Numbered from the stretch's first letter, positions 1 to 4,749 are shown. The stretch is DNA of 7,141 nt from Pseudomonadales bacterium (GCA_021736745.1 JAIPFG010000163.1:1-7141); one strand, 5' to 3'. Numbers and translations are program-made. Notes: generated by a model not told the origin, from the letters alone.

Positions 1-228
1 GACGTTACCTATGAAAGAAACCCATCAGCAGACAATGGAGGAAGATATGGGTTTATCCTTAAAAAGGATGGACGTGAAAAGCTGATAGATATTGATATGC
101 CTGGATGCGACCCTGATTTGGTGCAGCGTAGTGAGCCATGGGTAAGCCCAAGACTTTATGTGGATGGGTCAAGCTGGTTGTGGCAGTTCGCTATCGGATT
201 TGTGAATTTTGATGAGGATGACGAGTAA
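1..228 (+). CDS. 3' end of a small conserved-type phage protein (5' truncated)
   Basis: An open frame enters from the left edge and stops at TAA 226-228, giving the last 75 residues of a protein whose start is outside the window. The tail contains the phrases MPGCDPD and PRLYVDGSSWLWQFA, followed by an acidic end (FDEDDE). From memory, similar 'PRLYVDGSSW.W..A' endings occur in small uncharacterised proteins of proteobacteria and their phages, but no function is known to me and this could not be searched. No transmembrane segment or catalytic motif is visible. It is separated from the next gene by about 220 nt of non-coding DNA, so it probably ends a transcription unit. The reading frame is confident; the function is unknown. 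Confidence 0.75.
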   Translation, partial: DVTYERNPSADNGGRYGFILKKDGREKLIDIDMPGCDPDLVQRSEPWVSPRLYVDGSSWLWQFAIGFVNFDEDDE

Positions 229-234
229 CCTAAC

Positions 235-265
235 GCCGGTTTAACCGGCTTGTCCGGTTGAAACC
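235..265. repeat. Overlapping CCGGTT / AACCGG inverted repeats downstream of the first gene
   Basis: CCGGTT occurs at 236-241 and 254-259, with AACCGG between them at 243-248. This allows two mutually exclusive hairpins: GCCGG(235-239)/CCGGC(245-249), and AACCGG(243-248)/CCGGTT(254-259) with a 5-nt loop. A further short GGTTGAAACC element follows at 256-265. The array begins 7 nt after the stop codon of the first gene. It could be a weak terminator or an operator with three half-sites. No good U-tract follows, so terminator function is uncertain. Confidence 0.4.
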
Positions 266-449
266 TTACGTGCGGTGCAGTAATGCCGGCGGATGAAGGA
301 AGAAGGTCGATTTTGACCCGTTCAACGACATGCTCAGCGCGTGCGCGGTACCGGTAATATTCGAGTAAAAAAAACGGTATATGATATATGAATGATTATT
401 AGCTGCCATGGTGGCTGCTGATATTTTAAATCCAAGAAGGAGGTTTCTA
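266..449 (+). promoter_or_regulatory. Non-coding gap with AT-rich, -10-like tract ahead of the 270-aa gene
   Basis: No convincing gene was found between the repeats and the GTG at 450. The stretch around 366-402 is strongly AT-rich and holds several -10-like hexamers (TATGAT at 380-385, TATGAA at 387-392). No matching -35 hexamer sits 16-18 nt upstream, so a host sigma-70 promoter is not well supported; a phage-specific or extended element is possible. A transcript from here would have a leader of about 50-60 nt ending in the strong Shine-Dalgarno site at 435-443. Confidence 0.25.
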
Positions 450-1262
450 GTGCAGGAGAATCCAACACAACAAGTAACAGAGACTTTTATCGTCTCTAAA
501 ATCGAAGAGAGAAGAGACCAAAAGGTATTCCTTTCTTCAAGGATGCCCAAAAAGGGCGAGCATATTTTCTATGAAAACATGCTGGACACACGCGCGTTGA
601 ATGGGCTTAGAACTTGGCGGTTCAGCCTGAACGACGTCGTCAGGGCGTGCTACATCGGTTCTATTAAAATTGGTAACCATGATACCAAGATGTGGCTACC
701 AGTCGATGTGGTATCAGGCGTAAAGGCGGTAGTCTTAACAAGAGCTGCCGTTGTGATAAGTGGTCGCCCGTACCGCTTCGGCGAAGACGATGACCTTGTA
801 GTCGCAGACTTTACATCGTCTGTAGCCCAACCCGGCCAACGCTGGGAATGCTCAGCTGTCGAGGTCGTGGATGGACGAGTCGTTTGGTATCCGTGGAGGA
901 TGCTAAAGGCTGTCGTGGCAGAGCCTCGGAAAGATGCTGATGGCCGGGTAGTATTTAGTGTTTACGAGGTCTCCGGGCGATCGAAAGTGTCAGACGCTGT
1001 CGAGGTTGAGCCCATAATCGAGACTGACGTGATCAGTCGCGACGGTGATAGTCGCATAGTAAGGGAGCGCTATCACTATCCGGTATCGACTTTTAAAAAT
1101 GGTGAGCCGGTATTAGCCGGTTTCGTTGAAAGAGAAATCAAAGAAAAGGAAGGGGCAGATGAGTATAGTTACGTACCTGCAGATTCTGGGCACTTTGGCT
1201 ATGATGGTATTGAGTTTCTATCTCGGTCGGATGATCGAGAGGAAACAGAACAATCCCGGTGA
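450..1262 (+). CDS. Uncharacterised 270-aa protein
   Basis: The start is taken as GTG 450 because AGAAGGAGG (435-443) lies 6 nt upstream. The in-frame ATG at 408 has no ribosome binding site and would translate through this Shine-Dalgarno sequence. The product is soluble, with no signal peptide or membrane segment. It looks beta-rich in the middle, with many short V/I runs and repeated 'V.VVDGRVVWY'-type strands, and has an acidic, charged C-terminus (DDREETEQSR). No catalytic motif or family was recognised. Its last 104 nt (1159-1262) are shared, in another frame, with the next gene; its C-terminal third is therefore constrained by, or derived from, overlap with a membrane-helix coding sequence. 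It is the first gene of the left cluster and follows the only sizeable upstream gap, so it may head an operon. The gene call is confident; the function is unknown. Confidence 0.8.
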   Translation: MQENPTQQVTETFIVSKIEERRDQKVFLSSRMPKKGEHIFYENMLDTRALNGLRTWRFSLNDVVRACYIGSIKIGNHDTKMWLPVDVVSGVKAVVLTRAAVVISGRPYRFGEDDDLVVADFTSSVAQPGQRWECSAVEVVDGRVVWYPWRMLKAVVAEPRKDADGRVVFSVYEVSGRSKVSDAVEVEPIIETDVISRDGDSRIVRERYHYPVSTFKNGEPVLAGFVEREIKEKEGADEYSYVPADSGHFGYDGIEFLSRSDDREETEQSR

Positions 1263-1695
1263 GGTTCGGCTTTGGGGATGGGGTACGCGTGTAAAGCGCG
1301 TATCCCCTGCGGCTGCGGTAAAGTCTGTAAGGAATATAGTTTATAGACTTTGCAGCGAACAGATCTTCATAAGTTTCTATGAATTAAAGACGCTGCTGGC
1401 GCTGTTGGATCCGAAGACCTTGAAGGCTTTTCCGGGTATTGCCAGATATTCAGAAATACTAAGGTCAAGGCAGCGCTTGGATATGTACTCGGAGAAAACA
1501 ATGGGCTACAACAATGGATTTGCTGTTTCTATTGATTACGTGGAGACGGACTCCGAGGAAGCCGTTGACCATGTCTCTGACATGTCTGCGGAAGCAATGG
1601 CGAAAAGCCACAAGGAAATCAGGGGGACCCCAGGAAAACCAAAGAGCAGTGCTGGTTCTGGTAGTGTGCAGAAGCTCTTAAGGAGAAAAAAATGA
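1159..1695 (+). CDS. Single-pass membrane protein with C-terminal shared motif (178 aa)
   Basis: The start is ATG 1159, preceded by the purine-rich AAGGAAGGGG (1146-1155). A TTG at 1126 is in frame but lacks a comparable site. Residues about 5-21 (TYLQILGTLAMMVLSFY) form one transmembrane helix, followed by basic residues (RMIERK), so the bulk is probably cytoplasmic. Residues 141-155 are DMSAEAMAKSHKEIR, identical to a segment of the next protein. After that comes a Gly/Ser/Pro/Lys-rich tail ending in RRKK. The gene begins 104 nt inside the upstream gene and its TGA overlaps the next ATG (ATGA at 1692), suggesting translational coupling on both sides. No known family was recognised. The shared motif and adjacency suggest it acts with, or is related to, the following protein; that is inference. 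Confidence 0.75.
   Translation: MSIVTYLQILGTLAMMVLSFYLGRMIERKQNNPGEVRLWGWGTRVKRVSPAAAVKSVRNIVYRLCSEQIFISFYELKTLLALLDPKTLKAFPGIARYSEILRSRQRLDMYSEKTMGYNNGFAVSIDYVETDSEEAVDHVSDMSAEAMAKSHKEIRGTPGKPKSSAGSGSVQKLLRRKK
1578..1624 (+). repeat. 47-bp direct repeat, copy 1 (encodes DMSAEAMAKSHKEIR)
   Basis: This copy matches 1973-2019 at 43 of 47 positions. Similarity extends 5 nt further left with one more difference, a Ser/Phe change. The four differences fall at codon third positions and are all silent (AAA/AAG, CAC/CAT, AAG/AAA, GAA/GAG), so both copies encode the identical 15 residues in their own frames. Confidence 0.9.
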
Positions 1696-2207
1696 TCGTC
1701 CAAGTAAAAATAAACCCGGAAGACTGGGAGATCGTCTGGGTTTTAATTGTCGTTTCGGAGCAGAGCTCCATGTGGTTTTCTAACCTTGATACCAGTCCCG
1801 AAGACGACGATGAGGCATCACTTCCTCCTGATATCTCTATAAACAATGTCATTTTTATGGATGGCGGCCCAAAAAAGGATGACAGCGGCGACTCCATTAG
1901 CGATGGCGTTCTGGTTTATTTTGAAGTTGACAAGGTCAAAAATCGCGCGGAGCTTGATACGGTCCGCGTCTTTGACATGTCTGCGGAAGCAATGGCGAAG
2001 AGCCATAAAGAGATCAGGGAGTCATCTTTCAGGAGAAGAGCGATGGCTGATTCTATCGCCGCTCACATGAACGTGAGTGCGGAAGATGTGCCGCGCAAGC
2101 TTTTCGAGATGGAGATAACTCCCGAAGAGTACACCAAAAAGAATGATCTTGGCGTGCATTCTGACGCTTTTCGTCAAAGCGTGATTGCCAAGGTTTTTTT
2201 CCCATAG
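1692..2207 (+). CDS. Uncharacterised 171-aa protein sharing a 15-aa motif with the upstream gene
   Basis: ATG 1692 overlaps the upstream TGA and has AAGGAG (1680-1685) 6 nt before it. The product has no clear membrane helix. It carries an acidic stretch (residues about 34-42, TSPEDDDEA), then a strand-like segment (GVLVYFEVDKV), the shared motif DMSAEAMAKSHKEIR at residues 95-109, and a helical C-terminal part. Within that part VSAEDVPRKLFEMEI loosely echoes the motif (S-A-E followed by basic residues and E-I). The segment before the motif, GVLVYFEVDK..., weakly resembles GFAVSIDYVET... at the same place in the upstream protein, suggesting a common domain. An internal ATG at 2043 with its own AGGAG (2031-2035) could give a 54-aa C-terminal product. 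The family is unknown. Confidence 0.8.
   Translation: MIVQVKINPEDWEIVWVLIVVSEQSSMWFSNLDTSPEDDDEASLPPDISINNVIFMDGGPKKDDSGDSISDGVLVYFEVDKVKNRAELDTVRVFDMSAEAMAKSHKEIRESSFRRRAMADSIAAHMNVSAEDVPRKLFEMEITPEEYTKKNDLGVHSDAFRQSVIAKVFFP
1973..2019 (+). repeat. 47-bp direct repeat, copy 2 (encodes DMSAEAMAKSHKEIR)
   Basis: This is the second copy of the repeat at 1578-1624, in the same codon phase relative to its own gene. The spacing between copies is 395 nt. Recombination between them would delete the intervening DNA and fuse the two genes in frame through the motif. Confidence 0.9.
2031..2207 (+). promoter_or_regulatory. Possible internal ribosome binding site and start giving a 54-aa C-terminal isoform
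   Basis: AGGAG at 2031-2035 is followed after 7 nt by ATG 2043, in frame with the 171-aa gene. Translation from here would yield MADSIAAHMNVSAEDVPRKL... to the same stop at 2205-2207. The spacing is as good as at accepted starts in this window. Whether it is used cannot be told from sequence, since purine-rich stretches arise by chance in coding DNA. Confidence 0.3.
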
Positions 2208-2227
2208 GTTGATGGCCGGGTAGCATC

Positions 2228-2590
2228 ATGTATTTATCTGCTATTAAATCGGGAATTCGTCTGGAGTGGTATATCTCTACCGCTTCAGACGAATTCTACT
2301 CTATCGAGTATTTACCTCCAGCGAAGGGCGTTATTGTACCATATCCGGGCATGGGTTTTATGGGCAGAAAGCTTTCTTCCGAGGAGTGTTTTGCCCTGAG
2401 GGGCGATGTTCTTGCAGAGCTTGCCGGATATGGCATTAAGTTTTGCTGTGACGATAAAATTCTCCATATTTCAATGAGAGGGAAAAACCTTTGCAGTGAA
2501 ATAGAGAATCCTATGGCTACTGACTTTCAAATTGAAAGAATGCACCTCTGTCCAATGTGTCAGTACACGTTTTGGAGGGTTTATGGTTAG
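2228..2590 (+). CDS. Uncharacterised 120-aa cysteine-containing protein
   Basis: ATG 2228 lies 20 nt after the previous stop. It has only a weak ribosome binding region (GGCCGGG at about 2214-2220), unlike its neighbours, so reinitiation or structural control is possible. The protein has C73-C74, C89 and a C-terminal C108-P-M-C111 followed by YTFW. A zinc-binding role using CPMC plus other Cys/His is plausible but not proven, as the second CxxC of a standard zinc ribbon is missing. A 19-bp hairpin (2253-2296) lies within codons about 9-23. The stop codon overlaps the next gene by 8 nt. No family was recognised. The frame is supported by the tight junction and a plausible protein composition. 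Confidence 0.7.
   Translation: MYLSAIKSGIRLEWYISTASDEFYSIEYLPPAKGVIVPYPGMGFMGRKLSSEECFALRGDVLAELAGYGIKFCCDDKILHISMRGKNLCSEIENPMATDFQIERMHLCPMCQYTFWRVYG
2253..2296 (+). repeat. 19-bp inverted repeat forming an RNA hairpin inside the 120-aa gene
   Basis: The left arm GAATTCGTCTGGAGTGGTA (2253-2271) pairs with the right arm TACCGCTTCAGACGAATTC (2278-2296) around a 6-nt loop (TATCTC). Seventeen of 19 positions are Watson-Crick and the other two are G.U pairs in sense-strand RNA; an extra G.U is possible at 2252/2297. The hairpin begins 25 nt downstream of the start codon. No U-tract follows, so it is not a standard terminator. Confidence 0.85.
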
Positions 2591-3023
2591 CGACCAGAAG
2601 AGGAACAGTTATCACGGTAAGAACATCAGGATTCTTGGCGATATAAGCCATAAACCTATTCCGGATCTCGTTCTGGAGGCGACATCGTTTGCGAGCGTTA
2701 AGGATTATGCCCGGGCGTTTTGCAGGGTTTATCGGTTGCGGTCTGAGTTTGTCGGGCCAATAACCAGAACGCTCAGGTATTATGCCAGACAGATTCATGG
2801 TGCCGAGTGGTGTCGTAAAAGGCTTGACGTGGGCGGGAAATACATGATGATAGCGTCCAGGGATCTTGGTGTTCCGACAGAGGCTGTGATTGAGCATCTC
2901 ATCAAAAACAAGATAAACCTCATGGCCTGGACAAGCCGAGTGTTTGACTCGCCAGCGAAGGCCTATTCGTATTTCTATACAAGAATAAAGAGACAAGGAG
3001 GAGCGGAAGATGCCTTTTTATGA
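2583..3023 (+). CDS. Uncharacterised basic 146-aa protein
   Basis: The start is ATG 2583 with GGAGG (2574-2578) 4 nt upstream. The longer in-frame start at 2532 has no binding site and lies deep in the previous gene. The protein is rich in Arg, Lys, Tyr and Ala and looks mostly helical (for example ATSFASVKDYARAFCRVYRL and PAKAYSYFYTRIKRQ). It has no membrane segment or recognised catalytic motif. The basic character would fit nucleic-acid binding, but that is only a guess. It overlaps the upstream gene by 8 nt and the downstream zinc-ribbon gene by 14 nt, so the three are very likely co-translated from one mRNA. Confidence 0.75.
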   Translation: MVSDQKRNSYHGKNIRILGDISHKPIPDLVLEATSFASVKDYARAFCRVYRLRSEFVGPITRTLRYYARQIHGAEWCRKRLDVGGKYMMIASRDLGVPTEAVIEHLIKNKINLMAWTSRVFDSPAKAYSYFYTRIKRQGGAEDAFL

Positions 3024-3213
3024 ACTCAAATGTCTTCGATGTGGACACGAAAAAAGCATTATCAGCTCGTTTAAGAATAGAATTCGCAAATGCGAAAAAT
3101 GCGGGGCCACCATGACGGTAAAGCCGAGCGTTACCGCGATTAAATTTCGTGGGTATGGATTTCATGGTACTGACTATACCAGTACTGGCCCCAAAAATGG
3201 TATAAAGAAATGA
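3010..3213 (+). CDS. FmdB-type zinc-ribbon protein
   Basis: This is a 67-aa protein. ATG 3010 is preceded by AAGGAGGAG (2995-3003). It opens with the family signature MPFYELKC..CG: C8-L-R-C11-G-H, then after 16 residues C28-E-K-C31-G, the two CxxC knuckles of a zinc ribbon. The C-terminal GYGFHGTDYTS matches the 'GF(Y)xTDY' tail common in FmdB-family proteins. Members are small predicted regulators of unclear mechanism, first named for a formamidase operon of a methylotroph; phage copies are usually unstudied. The four cysteines needed for Zn binding are all present and the length fits the family. It overlaps the upstream gene by 14 nt, and its stop overlaps the next start (ATGA at 3210). The family call is strong; its role in the phage, perhaps transcription or protein-protein contacts, is inferred. 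Confidence 0.88.
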   Translation: MPFYELKCLRCGHEKSIISSFKNRIRKCEKCGATMTVKPSVTAIKFRGYGFHGTDYTSTGPKNGIKK

Positions 3214-3695
3214 GCGACAAAGCTTTTAACCGAAGAATGCAGTATCGAAAAATGAGACACAAAAGAAAGGTTAGCCGGGACCTGAGAAGAAGCTCAAGGT
3301 CCACGATCAATTTCATTTCCAATCACAGGCTGGGCAGATCCGGTCACGCTGTGATTTTTCGTCCGTCAACAATAGAATCCGTAACCGGTCATATTCTTGC
3401 AGGGGAGGATTTGCAGGTCGATTTCGAGCGCAGAAAGCTTGTTGTTGATTACATCGTGGAAATGTATGGATCAGGAAGAACAGCAAGGGAGTGTAATATT
3501 AGCGATGGGCATTATCGCGTATTGAGGCAGTGTCTTCGTTATGGACTTATCAAGCACGGCGTTCCGTTGCGCTTTGCCGAAGCTGCAACGATCGCTTCCA
3601 TAAGGGCCAGCGGACTTATGTATTTTGTTGCGCCAAGGATTACAGGCAAAACCGTGGAGTCCCTTTGCATGGAAAATGGCATGACTTTAATTTAA
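3210..3695 (+). CDS. Basic protein with possible helix-turn-helix (161 aa)
   Basis: ATG 3210 overlaps the upstream TGA. Only a weak AAAGAA precedes it, so translation probably depends on coupling to the zinc-ribbon gene. Residues 1-31 are extremely basic (R/K at about half of positions, including RRMQYRKMRHKRK), a typical nucleic-acid-binding tail. Residues 76-114 could form a helix-turn-helix: KLVVDYIVEMY, then TARECN, turn ISD, then a recognition-like helix HYRVLRQCLRYGL. The C-terminal part is hydrophobic and mixed, with no motif I recognise. A DNA- or RNA-binding phage regulator is a reasonable inference given the basic tail and the zinc-ribbon neighbour, but no specific family can be named. 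Confidence 0.75.
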   Translation: MSDKAFNRRMQYRKMRHKRKVSRDLRRSSRSTINFISNHRLGRSGHAVIFRPSTIESVTGHILAGEDLQVDFERRKLVVDYIVEMYGSGRTARECNISDGHYRVLRQCLRYGLIKHGVPLRFAEAATIASIRASGLMYFVAPRITGKTVESLCMENGMTLI

Positions 3696-3713
3696 GGGAA
3701 AAGGGAGAACACA

Positions 3714-4088
3714 ATGGCAGATAAAACAAAAAACGCGAAAGCGACAGAAGCGCCGGCTAAGGCGCCGGTCAAGAAGGCTGTTAATAAAAAAGTCCGGTCA
3801 AAGTACATTCTGCGACTTGCGCTCATATCACCCGACGTGCCGAAGAGTGATGTTCGCATTGTTTGTGCGCATTCCTATAATATTATTGAGAGTGTAGACG
3901 GCAAAAAGGTGCCCGATAATATTACGGACACGGCCCAGATGTTGAAGTGGCTGCGAGAAAACGGTGAATCTCTTATTTTTGAAGACCACAACCTCGCGCC
4001 ACAACCGTTTGCTATTGTACGCGAGAAATGGCGCGGAGTAATTGAGAGAAAGATTTTGTATACACTGGCGGATGCAGGTAGTCTTTAA
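3714..4088 (+). CDS. Protein with Ala/Lys-rich N-terminal tail (124 aa)
   Basis: ATG 3714 has AAGGGAG (3701-3707) 6 nt upstream and lies 18 nt after the previous stop. Residues 1-30 form a low-complexity tail rich in Lys, Ala and Pro (KATEAPAKAPVKKAVNKK), reminiscent of histone H1-like or other DNA-binding tails, though such tails are compositionally cheap and not diagnostic. Residues about 31-124 look like a compact folded domain with strands (KYILRLALIS, VRIVCAH, SLIFEDH) and a C-terminal helix (REKWRGVIERKILYTLADA). No family was recognised. It is the last gene of the left cluster and is followed by the structured spacer, which may end the transcript. Confidence 0.8.
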   Translation: MADKTKNAKATEAPAKAPVKKAVNKKVRSKYILRLALISPDVPKSDVRIVCAHSYNIIESVDGKKVPDNITDTAQMLKWLRENGESLIFEDHNLAPQPFAIVREKWRGVIERKILYTLADAGSL

Positions 4089-4095
4089 TGCACTT

Positions 4096-4158
4096 AATGG
4101 AGGGGCGCGTTGAGCGTGTCCTGCACCTGGGCGTTTAATATAAAAGCGCCCCTCCGTT
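4096..4158 (+). repeat. Long GC-rich inverted repeat after the left gene cluster
   Basis: GGAGGGGCGC (4099-4108) is perfectly complementary to GCGCCCCTCC (4146-4155) across a 37-nt loop. The stem can extend to 13 bp with one G.U and two A-T pairs (4096-4098 with 4156-4158). It starts 8 nt past the stop of the Ala/Lys-tailed gene. The following bases GTTTGATTT are a poor U-tract. The left arm is itself a strong Shine-Dalgarno-like sequence, so this fold would hide a ribosome binding site. Confidence 0.7.
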
Positions 4159-4256
4159 TGATTTGTTGCGCCGCAAGTGTGGCCCATCACAGCGGTCAGG
4201 GCTGGCCCTCTTTCCTGGCCGCTAAAATTTTTAACACCAAAAAAGGTATTGTATGA
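4110..4256 (+). CDS. Possible 48-aa small protein with TTG start (doubtful)
   Basis: An open frame starts at TTG 4110, 4-6 nt after GGAGGGG (4099-4105), and ends at TGA 4254-4256. That stop overlaps the ATG of the phosphatase gene in the ATGA arrangement seen elsewhere in the window. The peptide would begin MSVSCTWAFNIK and contains an ICC pair, two His and two Trp; no family was recognised. For: good ribosome binding site, typical junctions on both sides, no internal stops. Against: the frame runs through three inverted repeats including a terminator-like one, the start codon is rare, and the composition is odd. It is more likely a chance frame through a regulatory spacer, but it should be kept as a candidate. 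Confidence 0.22.
   Translation: MSVSCTWAFNIKAPLRLICCAASVAHHSGQGWPSFLAAKIFNTKKGIV
4166..4176. repeat. Short inverted repeat TTGCG-C-CGCAA
   Basis: This is an 11-nt perfect inverted repeat lying between the two larger hairpins of the spacer. It could be a small stem or an operator half-site pair. By itself it is near chance expectation; its position is the only reason for listing it. Confidence 0.3.
4191..4232 (+). terminator. Terminator-like hairpin before the phosphatase gene
   Basis: AGCGGTCAGG (4191-4200) pairs with CCTGGCCGCT (4214-4223) over 10 bp, one of them G.U, with a 13-nt loop, followed by AAAATTTTT (4224-4232). An alternative inner hairpin AGGGC/GCCCT overlaps it. The T-run begins 4 nt after the stem, so termination may be partial. 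It sits 30 nt before the phosphatase start, at the boundary of the two gene clusters. Confidence 0.5.
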
Positions 4257-4738
4257 CATCAGCAAACGACAGGACGGACGATACCAAGTCTATCTATATT
4301 TTTGATTTAGACGGAACATTGGCAGACATAAGCCATCGCCTGCATTTTATCAAGGATCGCGGGCTGGAGAAGCCGGACTGGACAGCTTTTTTTGAAGCCT
4401 GCGGATTTGACAAGCCCAAGAATAGCGTCATCAGGCTGGCCAGGGATCTTCATAGGTCCGGGGCCATGATCATGATATTCAGCGGAAGGGGCGACGAGGT
4501 TCGCGGGATAACCGAGCGGTGGCTCGAAGATGAAGGTGTTCCGTATGATTATTTATTGATGCGGCCAAGGGGAGACTACACCCCGGATGAGGAGCTGAAA
4601 AGGTCATGGCTGACAACCGGTCTTCCTGAGGAATTCCTAAAGAAGATCGTATGTATTTTTGATGACAGGGATAAAGTGGTGAAAATGTGGCGTGATGAAG
4701 GATATACCTGCGCTCAGGTTTCACCCGGTTCATTCTAA
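4253..4738 (+). CDS. HAD-superfamily phosphatase, polynucleotide 3'-phosphatase type
   Basis: This is a 161-aa stand-alone HAD phosphatase. Motif I is D18-L-D20-G-T-L (D18 nucleophile, D20 acid/base). Motif II is S77-G-R in MIMIFSGR. A motif III basic residue is K116 or R117 in ELKRSW. Motif IV is D137-D138-R in CIFDDRDKVVKMWRDEG. The ending DDR..VV.MWR..G..C.QV.PG.F closely follows the C-terminal 3'-phosphatase domain of T4 polynucleotide kinase/phosphatase (PseT type), which removes 3'-phosphates from RNA or DNA ends during end repair. The 5'-kinase P-loop domain present in T4 PseT is absent here. Catalytic residues appear intact. ATG 4253 has only AAAAAAGG (4239-4246) upstream. Substrate preference (nucleic-acid 3' end or small phosphomonoester) cannot be settled from sequence. 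Expected to act in the cytoplasm. Confidence 0.9.
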   Translation: MTSANDRTDDTKSIYIFDLDGTLADISHRLHFIKDRGLEKPDWTAFFEACGFDKPKNSVIRLARDLHRSGAMIMIFSGRGDEVRGITERWLEDEGVPYDYLLMRPRGDYTPDEELKRSWLTTGLPEEFLKKIVCIFDDRDKVVKMWRDEGYTCAQVSPGSF

Positions 4739-4749
4739 AGGAGGGAAGG

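Noticed and set aside
297..368. Short frame ending ...FDPFNDMLSACAVPVIFE, looking like a protein C-terminus
   Set aside because: It has a stop just upstream (294-296) and no start codon before an internal ATG at 330, leaving 12 codons with no binding site. It could be a gene remnant but cannot be supported.
408..449. ATG 408 as the start of the 270-aa protein
   Set aside because: No ribosome binding site upstream, and the extension would be translated across the strong AGAAGGAGG that serves GTG 450.
266..550. Minus-strand 94-codon frame
   Set aside because: No binding site, sits opposite a non-coding gap and the start of a well-supported + strand gene; all convincing genes are on the + strand. 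The other minus-strand frames were rejected for the same reason.
1928..1956. TTGACA at 1928-1933 as a promoter -35
   Set aside because: No -10-like hexamer at 16-18 nt spacing; it lies in the middle of a gene.
2212..2223. Three-codon mini-ORF (ATG GCC GGG TAG) just before the 120-aa gene
   Set aside because: Could aid reinitiation, but so short a frame occurs readily by chance.
3168..3193. GTACTG/CAGTAC inverted repeat near the end of the zinc-ribbon gene
   Set aside because: Only about 6-8 bp with wobble ends, no U-tract, and explained by coding sequence; close to chance.
3530..3724. + strand 64-codon frame inside the HTH-like gene
   Set aside because: Out-of-frame shadow of the 161-aa gene with no Shine-Dalgarno site, and it runs across the start of the next gene.
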